From Gellertiella hungarica (GTDB lineage: Bacteria > Pseudomonadota > Alphaproteobacteria > Rhizobiales > Rhizobiaceae), in assembly GCF_014197145.1 (NCBI RefSeq), contig NZ_JACIEZ010000002.1, positions 744,001-808,000 of the forward strand: DNA of 64,000 nucleotides, read 5' to 3'. The notes below the pieces were generated by a model, which did no database searches, was not told the DNA's origin, and was given only the letters and a program-made list of their open reading frames with translations. The position numbers and the translations under genes were made by a program. Positions 19,174 through 28,900 of the stretch are shown here, in pieces (the stretch's first letter is position 1; the number at the start of each line of letters is the position of its first letter).

Positions 19174-19226
19174 GTTCGAAGAGTGAATGAGAGTAGAAAA
19201 ATAAGAAAGAACTAAAAAAGATACAC

Positions 19227-19388
19227 ATGAAGGTCTGGCGTTTTGCCTTTGCCTTTGATCCTGCCCGGCAAGCGGTCCTGCTGTGTGGCGGGGCAAAGCA
19301 GGGAATGAGCCAACCACTGTTTTACAGGCGGCTGGTCGAAACGGCGGACCGGCGATATGCAGACTGGCTGGAAGGGAGCGAGACATGA
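19227..19388 (+). pseudogene. 5'-truncated RelE/Gp49-type toxin remnant
   Basis: The 53-residue frame (MKVWRFAFAFDPARQAVLLC, then FYRRLVETADRRYADWLEG) matches the C-terminal half of Gp49-type toxins; the N-terminal half is absent and an in-frame stop lies just upstream. Its stop overlaps the following antitoxin ATG (ATGA), the usual toxin-antitoxin coupling. The break coincides with the start of the inverted toxin gene at 19173, as if the upstream pair had replaced its 5' end. Confidence 0.65.
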
Positions 19389-19717
19389 GCGTCGACTGGA
19401 AAACGCTGAGGGCAGATTTGCCCGCCGAGGTGCAGGAACGTCTTGATCATCTTCGCCTTGCGCGGCGCCTCGGGCGGGCCCTTTCGGATTTGAGAAAAGA
19501 AGCACGGCTCTCCCAGCAGCAGATCGCTGAGAGCGCGAAGATGACACAGAATACGGTCTCCCGGATCGAGAAGGCGGACGATATTCTGCTTTCATCCCTG
19601 GCGCGATACATGCAGGCACTGGGGGGAACAGCAGAAATCGTGCTGAAAGACGGCGCAGGTCGAACTCGCCTCGTCACCGTGGATGTCGCGCCGCCCGCCG
19701 GTGAGGGCGCACAATAG
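19385..19717 (+). CDS. XRE-family antitoxin of a disrupted toxin-antitoxin module
   Basis: The 110-residue protein has a helix-turn-helix in the middle (ALSDLRKEARLSQQQIAESA, then MTQNTVSRIEKADDILLSSLARYMQALGG, about 35-80) and a short tail (AEIVLKDGAGRTRLVTVDV). It is coupled to the truncated toxin remnant by a 4-base ATGA overlap. With the toxin broken it may persist as an orphan regulator or anti-addiction gene. It converges on the peroxiredoxin gene, with a shared hairpin between. Confidence 0.85.
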   Translation: MSVDWKTLRADLPAEVQERLDHLRLARRLGRALSDLRKEARLSQQQIAESAKMTQNTVSRIEKADDILLSSLARYMQALGGTAEIVLKDGAGRTRLVTVDVAPPAGEGAQ

Positions 19718-19721
19718 GAAC

Positions 19722-19752
19722 CCGCGGCCCCTGCTGAAGCAAGGGCCGCGGC
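19722..19752. terminator. hairpin terminator between convergent genes
   Basis: CCGCGGCCC and GGGCCGCGG form a 9-bp stem between the antitoxin (plus strand) and the peroxiredoxin (minus strand). CTTTCG follows on the plus strand. It probably serves both directions. Confidence 0.6.
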
Positions 19753-19759
19753 TTTCGAA

Positions 19760-20245
19760 TTACAGGCTTTCCAGCATGTGTGCGGCGGAGGAAACGGTGG
19801 CCTGGCCCGGGTTTTCCTCGATGTTGAGGCTCTTCACCACGCCGTCTTCGACCAGCATGGAATAGCGCTTCGAGCGCACGCCGAGGCCGCCGCCGGAGAG
19901 ATCGGCATCGAGGCCGAGCGCCTTGGTGAAGGCGGCGTTCCAGTCGGCGAGGAAGTGGATCTTGCCCATGCCGCCGGAATGCTCGGCCCAGGCGCCCATC
20001 ACGTGCCAGTCGTTGACCGAAACGACCGCGACCTCATCCACGCCCTTGCCCTTCAGCGCGTCTATGTTGTCGAGGTAGCCCGGCAGGTGGTTGAGCGAGC
20101 AGGTGGGCGTGAAGGCGCCCGGCACGGCAAAGAGCACGACCTTCTTGCCCGAGAACAGGTCCTTGACGGTGGTTTCCACCGGGCCGTCCTTGGTCTTTTC
20201 CTTGAAGGTCGCGTCGGGAAGGCGTTCGCCTACGGCAATGGTCAT
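19760..20245 (-). CDS. peroxiredoxin (Prx5/AhpE-like, TypA family)
   Basis: The 161-residue protein is an atypical peroxiredoxin of the Prx5 group that reduces hydrogen peroxide and organic peroxides, often with glutaredoxin or glutathione. The catalytic motif is PGAFTPTC with peroxidatic Cys49. The rest (NHLPGYLDNIDALKGKGVDEVAVVSVNDWHVMGAWA) is typical for the group. There is no second conserved cysteine, indicating a one-cysteine mechanism. It is a stand-alone gene with a strong ribosome-binding site (GAGAGAGGA). Confidence 0.94.
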   Translation of the reverse strand: MTIAVGERLPDATFKEKTKDGPVETTVKDLFSGKKVVLFAVPGAFTPTCSLNHLPGYLDNIDALKGKGVDEVAVVSVNDWHVMGAWAEHSGGMGKIHFLADWNAAFTKALGLDADLSGGGLGVRSKRYSMLVEDGVVKSLNIEENPGQATVSSAAHMLESL

Positions 20246-20337
20246 GAAAATCCTCTCTCCTGTGAATAGCGGGCTTCGCTCGCCGGGTTGGTCCCCTGAG
20301 ATAGGGCTTCGCCACCCGCGGGAAAAGAGGGCAAGCA

Positions 20338-21135
20338 TCATTCCGGCGTCAAATCCGCTTCGATGGCCTTGTCCTGCGTCATCAGCAGCACCCGCCAGGG
20401 CAGGGATTTCAGCGCCGGCCCCGGCTTCAGCCCCTTGAGGGGAACATCGAGGGAAAGGACGCCCGTCGCATCCGCCTTGCCGCGCGCGGTGAACACATAG
20501 CCGGAAGGGCCCGTCAGCACCGCCTCCGCCTCCGCGCCGGGCGGGGAGAGCGCGAGGGAGAGCGTCATCCGGTCTCCTTCCGGCGAAAGGCGCCCGGCGC
20601 GGATGGCGAGACCCTCCGTTCCCGCGGGCGGAACCGCAGCTTCCGCCGCGGCCACGGCGCGCTCCTCCTCGGGGCGATGGCCATGGGCGGGATCGAGGGT
20701 GAAACTCGCCTGGAAGGGAATGCAGATATCCTTGCAAAGCCCGATGAAGAGGTCCGCCGTGATCTTGCCTGCCGCATTGCCGATGCGGATGGGCAGCGCC
20801 ACGGGTGCATCGTAGCCGATATCGGTCAGGGAGCCGAGTTTCAGCACCTTCGGCGCCGGGAAATCCATGCTGAGCAGCGACGCGGGCGCGGAGAGCGAGA
20901 GCTGCGGGGGAATGCCGCTGTCGCCCGGCTCGCGCCAGTAGGTGATCCAGCCGGGGGAGGGCTCGATCTCGATCATGCCGCGCCGCGTGCCATCCGGTCC
21001 CGCCGGCAATGCGACGAGGCGGGCGCGGCCGCCCTCGTTGCCGATCCAGTCGGTGGTTTCTGCCCGCGCGAAGCCGGCGAGGCCAAGCGTGGCGAGGAGA
21101 AGAACAAGCGGACGAGAAAACGGCGATCGAGCCAT
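20338..21135 (-). CDS. DsbD N-terminal-domain (thiol:disulfide interchange) periplasmic protein
   Basis: The 265-residue protein has a signal peptide (PLVLLLATLGLAGFARA, cleavage near residue 25) and the DsbC-binding fold of the DsbD N-terminal domain. WITYWREPGDSGIPPQLS is a conserved block, and the redox motif is FIGLCKDICIPF with two cysteines three residues apart. The transmembrane and thioredoxin parts of full DsbD are absent. It probably shuttles reducing power in the periplasm, for example for cytochrome maturation or ScsB-type systems, but its partner is not in the window. It is divergent from the YqgE gene. Confidence 0.82.
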   Translation of the reverse strand: MARSPFSRPLVLLLATLGLAGFARAETTDWIGNEGGRARLVALPAGPDGTRRGMIEIEPSPGWITYWREPGDSGIPPQLSLSAPASLLSMDFPAPKVLKLGSLTDIGYDAPVALPIRIGNAAGKITADLFIGLCKDICIPFQASFTLDPAHGHRPEEERAVAAAEAAVPPAGTEGLAIRAGRLSPEGDRMTLSLALSPPGAEAEAVLTGPSGYVFTARGKADATGVLSLDVPLKGLKPGPALKSLPWRVLLMTQDKAIEADLTPE

Positions 21136-21276
21136 GGGTATCGAAGTCTCCCGGATAAGGTTCCATCCGGTCTAGCCGATATGTCGCGCCAATGCGCTTC
21201 ATTTTTGGTTGATTGATTGAGGCAACTGCCCCATCTTAATTTGGTAAATGACAATTCTGCGGGCTGGAGGAACTCG

Positions 21277-21909
21277 ATGGCATTCTCGAAGCTCACCGAT
21301 CCCACGATGGCGGGAAGCGAACGGGGGGACCGTGAACGCGGCTTTCTGGACGGACAGTTCCTGATCGCCATGCCCGGCATGTTCGACCAGAACTTTGCCC
21401 GCACGGTCATTTACGTCTGCGCCCATTCGCCCGCCGGCGCCATGGGTTTCATCCTCAACCGCCGGCAGTCCATCACCTTCCCGGATATCCTCCTGCATCT
21501 GGACATGATCGACCAGCATGATGCCATCATGCTGCCGCAGAAGACGCGGGAATTCCCGATCCAGACCGGCGGGCCGGTGGAAACGGGCCGGGGCTTCGTC
21601 CTGCACTCGGACGATTATCTTTCCGAATCCAGCATTCCCGTCAGCGAGGATATCTGCCTCACGGCCACACTCGATATCGTGCGTGCCATATCGGCGGGCG
21701 GAGGCCCGCGCCGCGCGACCATGCTTCTCGGCTATGCCGGCTGGGCCGGCGGGCAGCTCGAGGCGGAGATCGCCAACAATGGCTGGCTGCATTGCCCCGC
21801 CTCGGAAGACCTCATCTTCGATCCCAAGCTCGACGACAAGTATGAGCGCGCGCTCGCGCTCATGGGCATTTCCCCCGGCATGCTCAGCAACGAAGCCGGG
21901 CATGCCTGA
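21277..21909 (+). CDS. YqgE/AlgH family protein (DUF179)
   Basis: The 210-residue protein contains the family signatures [29 protein letters not shown] (about 23-51), AMGFILNR and [16 protein letters not shown] (about 96-111). YqgE/AlgH proteins are widely conserved in proteobacteria; no biochemical activity has been firmly assigned. ATG 21277 is preferred because GGAGG lies eight bases upstream. The stop codon sits inside a short palindrome (21907-21921) shared with the stop of the convergent adhesin gene. Confidence 0.93.
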   Translation: MAFSKLTDPTMAGSERGDRERGFLDGQFLIAMPGMFDQNFARTVIYVCAHSPAGAMGFILNRRQSITFPDILLHLDMIDQHDAIMLPQKTREFPIQTGGPVETGRGFVLHSDDYLSESSIPVSEDICLTATLDIVRAISAGGGPRRATMLLGYAGWAGGQLEAEIANNGWLHCPASEDLIFDPKLDDKYERALALMGISPGMLSNEAGHA

Positions 21910-21918
21910 GGCGCCGCC

Positions 21919-22965
21919 TCAGACGAGATCCGTGTGGAAGACGCCGAACTTGTCCTTGTAGCGGATGACGATTTCTTCGTTGGCCGCCACCAGCCCGTTG
22001 AGTGCCGCAACCGTATACCAGCTGCCCGTGCCGTCGAGACGCACGCGGATATAGGTGTCGCCACCGGTGGAATAGGAATCGACGAAACCCCTTGCTTCCA
22101 GGCTGATGTCGCCGGATATGGCGCTGGCGGTGAAGATCTGCGACAGGTCGATCTGGTCTCCCTGAGCGAAGCTGTAGTCCATGATGGCGTCATTGGTGCT
22201 GCCAAGCTGGGCCGAATCGATCACGAAGATGTCCTTGCCGGCGCCGCCCCAGTATCTGTTGGAGCCGGACCCGCCCCATAGCACGTCGTCGCCGGACCCG
22301 CCGTAGAGGTTGTCGGCCGCCGTCTCCCCGTAGATGATGTCATTATCGGCGTCTCCGTAAAGCGTATCCACGTCGGCGCCGCCATAGATCCGGTCGTTGC
22401 CCACGCCGCCATAGATGGTGTCGGCGTCGGCTCCGCCATAGATCAGGTCGTCGCCGTCTTCGCCCCAGATCTGGTCCATCCCGCCTTCGCCATAGATGGT
22501 GTCGTCGTCGTCGCCGCCGTAAAGATAGTCGGAATTCTCCTGGCCGTTGATATAGTCGTCGCCGGTTCCGCCGTGGATGATGTCGTTTTCTATTCCGCCA
22601 TAAAGCCGGTCGTTGCCGTCCTCGCCATAGATGATGTCGTCGCCTCCCTCGCCATAGATCGTGTCGTTGTCGATGCCGCCATAGATGTAATCGCGGTCAT
22701 CGCCGCCATAGATCAGATCGTCCCCGGAACCGCCATACAGGCGGTCGAAGCCGCTGCCACCATAGATGGTGTCGTTATTCTCGTTGCCGTAGAGGTAGTC
22801 GGTGTTGGTGCCGCCCGTGAGCGTGTCCGAGCCGGCTCCGCCCTTGATGACGTCGCGGCCGGCATCGCCGCTCAAGGTGTCGTCGCCGGTACCGCCCTGG
22901 ATGAGATCGTCACCATCGCCGCCGGCAACCGTGTCGTTGCCGCCGCCTGCATTGTAGTTGTCGTT
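21919..22965 (-). CDS. RTX calcium-binding and type I secretion domain of the giant adhesin (after a frameshift)
   Basis: This frame encodes some 18-20 RTX-type nonapeptides of the form GGxGxDxIY (for example YGGSGDDLIYGGDDRDYIYG), which bind calcium outside the cell. They are followed by a C-terminal type I secretion region (KDIFVIDSAQLGSTNDAIMDYS, then FAQGDQIDLSQIF and IVIRYKDKFGVFHTDLV). It has no start signal of its own. Removing one G from the G6 tract at 22971-22976 (minus strand) joins it seamlessly to the upstream frame (NLGVSNDNYNAGGGNDT). It is therefore the missing C-terminus of the adhesin, not a separate gene. Internal ATG 22875 is only an ORF-finder start. Confidence 0.85.
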   Translation of the reverse strand, partial: NDNYNAGGGNDTVAGGDGDDLIQGGTGDDTLSGDAGRDVIKGGAGSDTLTGGTNTDYLYGNENNDTIYGGSGFDRLYGGSGDDLIYGGDDRDYIYGGIDNDTIYGEGGDDIIYGEDGNDRLYGGIENDIIHGGTGDDYINGQENSDYLYGGDDDDTIYGEGGMDQIWGEDGDDLIYGGADADTIYGGVGNDRIYGGADVDTLYGDADNDIIYGETAADNLYGGSGDDVLWGGSGSNRYWGGAGKDIFVIDSAQLGSTNDAIMDYSFAQGDQIDLSQIFTASAISGDISLEARGFVDSYSTGGDTYIRVRLDGTGSWYTVAALNGLVAANEEIVIRYKDKFGVFHTDLV

Positions 22966-25900
22966 GGAAACCCCCCAGGTTCTTGTTGTCGGCGAGATTT
23001 GTGCCGACGGTCTGGGTTGACGCCGGGATGGTGAAGACGAGATCGAAATCGTCCGTCGTGTCCTTGCCGCCCTTCAGCGTTCCCCCGTCGTCGGTGGCCG
23101 TGAGCGTCACCACGAAGTTGCTGCCAAGGGTCGAATCCGCCGGCGGACGGAAGACGAGCTTGCCGGTTCGGATGTCGTCGAGCGTGATCCGGTCGCCGGT
23201 GGAGAGGTCTCTCCCGTTGAGCCGCAGGGAGCCGCCGTCGATCGTTTCGGTGACCGTCAGCCACTTCAGACTGTTGCCATCCGCATCGGCGAACCCGATG
23301 TCGTCGATGGTGACGACATAATCGTTTCGGTTGCCGAGGATCACCGGGTCCGGCTCCATGCTCGGCGCCTTGTTGACGAAGAAGATGGTCGGCTGCCAGG
23401 TCTTCGTCAGGAAGCTGCCGTCGCTGTCGCAGACCTTCAGCGTCAGGTCCAGGCGCGTGTCGCGGGTGATGTCCGAGGTTATGATGTAGGTCCTGTCGGC
23501 CTTCATCGTCAGCGTCACGCCATTGACCGTTATGGTGATGCTGTTGGTGCTCCGCGTCAGGTCGAGCGTCCGCATGACGCCGCCGAAGGTCACGTCCACC
23601 TTGGTCAGGGCATCGCTGCCGGCATCGGCGCCCCAGGTGCCGGTGTAGGTTTTTCCGTCCCGCAGCTCCTCGTCCAGGATGCTCATGGTAATGTTCGAGG
23701 GCGCATTGTCCCGCAGGGAGAAATTCAGCGTGCCGTTGAGCGCGTCGCCATCCCGGTCGGTTGCCGTGTAGTTCAGGGTGATGTTGGCGTTGGGTCCGAG
23801 CGCCGTGTGGTTGATCGGCTGGTTCTTCACCACGCTGATCTCGCCCGTCGCGTTGTCGTAGGAGAAGGTCAGCACGGTCACCGTGCCCTGCTTCACCGTC
23901 AGCGTCAGCCCGTCGAGGCTCACCGCATAGGAGAAGTTGGCATCCGCCGAGCGGGTGGACCAGAGGAACCGGCCGATGCCGTCCGGGGCGCTGATCTGCT
24001 GCAGGTCCAGCGTCTGGGATACGGCTGTCTCCACAAGCGTCGTGTCCAGCACCGACGAGACGGGCGCGGAATCCTGCGCCACCAGCCGCACGACCTGATC
24101 GAACGTATCGCCGTCCCCGTCCGTCACGCGGAAGGTGAAGTCGAAGTTCTGGCTGTCCGATCCCGCCGCATGGGTGACGGGTGCCACCTGCCTTGCGGTG
24201 ATCTTGCCCGAGGCAAGATCGAAGCTGATCAGGAAAACCGTGGACCAGGCGGCAGTCGCGCTTGCCCGGTACTGGATCGCAAGGTCGTTGCCGATCTGGA
24301 TGTGCTGGTAGTTGGTGCCCTTCGCGCCGAGGCCCTGCCAGCTCACGCCAGTGACGCCGTCCGCGGCCGAGAAGGTCGCGACATCGACAGACCGGTTGAG
24401 CGCGGTCTCCAGGAAGGTGCCGCCCGTGGCCGCGGTGGTCGGCAGGGTGTCGTTGATCTTGACGGTCACGGTCTGGCCGGTCTGCGAGCCATCGCGGTCG
24501 GTGACGGTGAAGCGGATCGAGACATCCTGCGCCGTCGTGTTGCTTGCATGCAGTAGCGCTGCCCGCTGGCTGGCGAAGATGCTGCCGTTGAGATCGTAGG
24601 AGAAGGTCATCACCACGACATCGCGGCCGCCCTGCACCTGAACGAGGTCGAGGGTGCCGTCGTTCTTGGTCACGAAGCGGCAGTTCGGGGCGCCGATGTT
24701 GCCGGAGCCGGCAAGCGTCACGCCCGCCACGCCATCGAGCGCCGAGAAGGTGCCGATGGTCTTCTGCCCGGTTTCCGTTTCAAGGCAGGTCACGTTGAGA
24801 ACCGGCACGGTGACCGGCGCGGTATCGGTGACCGAAATCCGCAGGGTCTGCATCACCGCATCCCCGTCGTTGTCGGTCACGGTGAAGCGCACCTCGAAAG
24901 GCTGCGGGTTGGTGTTGAGGGCATGCAGCAAGGGGTTCTTCTGCATCGCGGTGATCCGGCCCGTCGCGCTGTCATAGGTCAGCACCATCACGGTGACCGG
25001 GGTGCCACCCTGATCCTGCCGTATGGTCAGCACATTGCCCTGCCGCTCGTAGCTGAACCCGCCCGAGGAGGGCTGGTCCGCCCATTCGAAGCCGGAGATT
25101 CCGTCTGCCGCGGAAAGCCGCGCCACCGTGTCCGTGCGGTTGTTGCCGGCTTCCGCAAGGGTGGTTGTCTGCAGGGTGACGACAGGCACGCTGTCCGTCA
25201 CCTTGATCCGGACCGTGCCCGTGCTTTCGTCACCGTCGTTGTCCCTGACGGTGAAGCGGACATCGAAGGCCTGCTCCGCGTCGCCCCGGTCGTTCAGGAT
25301 CGCCCGCACCTCGTCCGCCAGGATCTCGCGGGTCGCGGTGTTGTAGGTCAGTTTCAGGACCGTCACCCAGCTGCCGTTCTGAAGCTGCTTCACGCAGAGG
25401 ATGTTGGCGTTGTTGGCATCGCGCTCGTAGGTGAACTGGTTGGAGGGCGCGCCATCCAGCGACCAGGCGAAGGCCGCGATGCCGTCGACCGCCGAGATCG
25501 TGCCGATCCGCTCCGTCTGGGCGGTCGGCTCGGTGATGGTCTTGTCCAACAGCGAAATCACCGGCGCGGTGTCGTTGACCGTCACCTTGAAGGAGCCCTG
25601 CACCCCGTCTCCGTCCTTGTCGCTGGCGGTGAACCGCACCGTCAGCTCGGTGCTGTCGCTGCCCGCATCATGCTGGAAGGGTGCGTTTTCCGTCACCCGC
25701 ACTTCCCGGGTCGCGGCATTGTAGGTGAGTGTCAGCACGGTCACCCAGGTGCTGCCCTGCATCTGCCTGACGTAGAGAATCGCACCATTGGTCGCATCCA
25801 GCTGGTACTGGAAACCGGCGGGCTGGGCGCCCGGAACGGTCCAGATGAATTCCTGCATGCCGTCCACGGCCGTCACCGTGCCGGCGATTTTCGTCTGCGC

Positions 25901-28900
25901 CGCCACCTGCTCGGTAAAGGACACGTCCTGGACCGTGATGACAGGCGTCGTATCCATCAGCTGGGTGGTGATCGTCCTGCTGATCCAGTCCAGGTCCTTG
26001 TCGGCGATCCGGAAGGTAACGTTGAAGCTGTGGAGGTCGCCGGTCGGGCCGTTTCGCACCGGGTTCTTGACCGTCGCGGAAATCTGGCCGGTCGCGGGAT
26101 CGTAGACATAGACGATGATGTCGACGAGGCTGCCCGACTGGCTCTGGCGGATGGTCAGCGTATTGCCGGAATTGACCACGGTGAAACCGGTGATGGCATT
26201 CGTTTCCCAGCTGAAGGTGCCGAGACCGTCGGTCGCGCGGAGCTGCGCGACCACGAAGGGTTGCCCCGTCGCGCCTTCGTCGCGTACCGAGTTGGTGATG
26301 TCGGCCTGCGGCCCCGTGTCGGTGACCGTGACCGAAAGCGACTGGCTGATCGCGTCTCCGTCCTTGTCGGTTCCGCGAAAGGCGAAGTTGAAGGTGAGCG
26401 CGTTCGTCCCCGACGGATGGAGGATCGGTGCCTTCTCCGTTGCGGTGATGCGGCCCGTTGCGGGATCGTAGCGAAGCTCCATCACCAGAACGGATACGTT
26501 GTTCTGGGTCTGCCGCACCTCCAGCGTGGTGCCGATGGACGCGTAGGTGAATGTATTGTTCGGCGCACCGCTGGTGGTCCAGGTGAAGGACCCGACGCCG
26601 TCGGTCATGGCGAGCGTACCCAGCGTGCCGGTCTGGTCGCCCGGCATTTCGACGAAGGTCAGGCTCGGCGAGGCGACGAACACGGGCACGGTGTCGGTAA
26701 CGGTCATCGAAACCGTCTGGGTAACCGCATCGCCGTCCCGGTCGGTGACGGTGAAGCTGAAGGTGAAGGACGGATCCGAATTGCCGTGAAGGATGGGGTT
26801 GCGCAGGCTCGCCAGCACCTTGCCGGTGACCGCGTCATAGGTCAGGACCATGACCGTCACCGAAGCATTGTTCTGCATCTGGCTGATGACGAGCGATTCC
26901 CCGCTGCGGCTCGCGGCAAAGCCGCTCGGCAGCACGGGCGTGCCCCAGCTGAAGCTGCCAAATCCGTCCAGCGCGGAGAAGCTGCCGAGGAGGGCCGGGT
27001 CGGTCGCGCTTTCGGACACGGTCACGGAATTGCCCGTCACCACGGGCACCGTATCTTCGACCGTGACGTTCAGCACCTTCTGCAGGTTGTCCCCGTCGGC
27101 GTCCCGGACCGTGTAGGTCACGCTGAAGGACTGGGCGTTGGTGCCGCCCCCGTCTGCGTGGAGGATCGGGTTGTTCGCCATCGCGGTGATTTCGCGCCGG
27201 GCAAGGTCGTAATCGAAGGTCATCACCGTCACCCAGGCGCCCGCCTGGAGCTGCTGGACCTTCAGCTGGTTGCCGTCTCCCGCCACGTAGCGGAAGCCGC
27301 TCGGCGCACCGGTGGTCGACCAGAGCAATGCGGAGACGCCCTCCAGCGCGTCGAAGGTTGCCACCACCCGCGCCGTATCGGGTGCGTTTTCCGAGAAGGA
27401 GAGGTTGCCCGTGTCGATCGTCGAGTTCGGGCCCGTATCCGTCACGTGCACGGTCAGCGCCTTCGAGAGATTGGCACCGTTGGCATCGGTGAGGGTGAAG
27501 CACACCGCGATGTTCTGCGTCTCGGAATCCGCGGCATGGCGGATCGGGGCGTCCTGCTGGCCCAGCACCTTGTCGGCCGCCGCATCGTAGGTGAAGGTCA
27601 TCACCCGCACCCAGTTGCCGTCGCCCTGCTCCTGCAGCACATAGAGTTTCGTGCTGTCGTTGGCGTCCACCTCGTAGCGGAAGCCGGCGGTCGGATCGGA
27701 GGTCTTCCAGGTAAAGTTGCGGATGTCGATGAGCGGGCTGATGGAGGCCAGCTCCCGCGCGGAGCCGCCGGTCGCATCGTCGGCAAAGGCCACGTTCTGC
27801 TGTGTGGTGATCGGGCTCGGCGCATTGGTGGCGCTGATGGTCACATTCACCGTGCTCGCCACCCGGTCGCCATCGCGGTCGGAGGCCGTGTAGGTCACCG
27901 AAAGGTCGAGGCTGGTGGAGTTGAGGCCGTAGAGCACCGGGTTGTTTTCCGTTGCGGCGATGCCCCCGGTGGAGCTGTCATAGGTGAAGGTCATCACCTT
28001 CACCCACCGGCCCTGACCCTGTTCCTGCTCGACGATCAGGTTGTTGGCGGCGTCGGTGGAGTAGCGGAAGCCCTGAGGCGCGTTGTCCGTGGCCCAGGAG
28101 ATCCCCTGCATGCCGTCCCGCGCGGTGACGGAGCCCACGAGATGGGTCTCCGAGCCGGCCAGATCGTTGAAGGTCACGTTGTCGACGGTCGTGACTTCGG
28201 GGCGGCTGTCCCCGATGTCGACGGTCACGGTCCGCGTTTCCGTGTCGCCATCCCGGTCGGTCACGGAAAAGCCGACGCTGATGTTCTGGTGGTCGCTGCC
28301 GGCAGGGTGGAGCAGCGGGGCATTCTGCGTCGCCTTGATTTCGCCGGTCGCGATATCGTAGCGGAAGGTCATGACGGTGACCCAGCTGCCGTTCTGGTTC
28401 TGCTTCACGAGCAGGTCGTTGCCGCTCGTTTCGTAGCGGAAACCGGTGCCGAGCGCATGGTCGGTGGACCAGGTGACGCTGTCCACGCCATCCGTGGCGC
28501 CGAAGGTTGCAACCGTCTTCGTGGTGCCCGGCGACCCGTCGTCGAAGCTGCCGGTCCCGATCCGCACCTGCGGCCCGGTATCGTGGACAGACACGTTGAC
28601 GCTGCGCGTGGTGCCGTCGCCATCCTTGTCGAAGACGGTGAAGGATACGGTGAATTGCTGGCTGTCGCTGCCCGGCCGGTGGAGCAGCGGCTGGCCTTCG
28701 GTCGCGGTTATGCTCCCGGTCGCCATGTCGTGACGGAAGGTCAGGACCGTCACCCAGATGCCGTTCTGCTTCTGCTGGATGAGCAGGGTTGCCCCATCCC
28801 TCACATACTGGAAATCGCCCGCGGGCGCGCCATCCACCGACCATTCGATGCTGTCGAGGCCGTCGACGGCGGAAAAGCGCGCGACCTCCGCGGAGGTGCC

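Noticed and set aside
22971-22976. Programmed ribosomal frameshifting at the adhesin G6 tract
   Set aside because: Restoring the frame would need +1 slippage at CUG-GGG-GGU without an apparent stop or pause element; phase variation or a consensus error is simpler.
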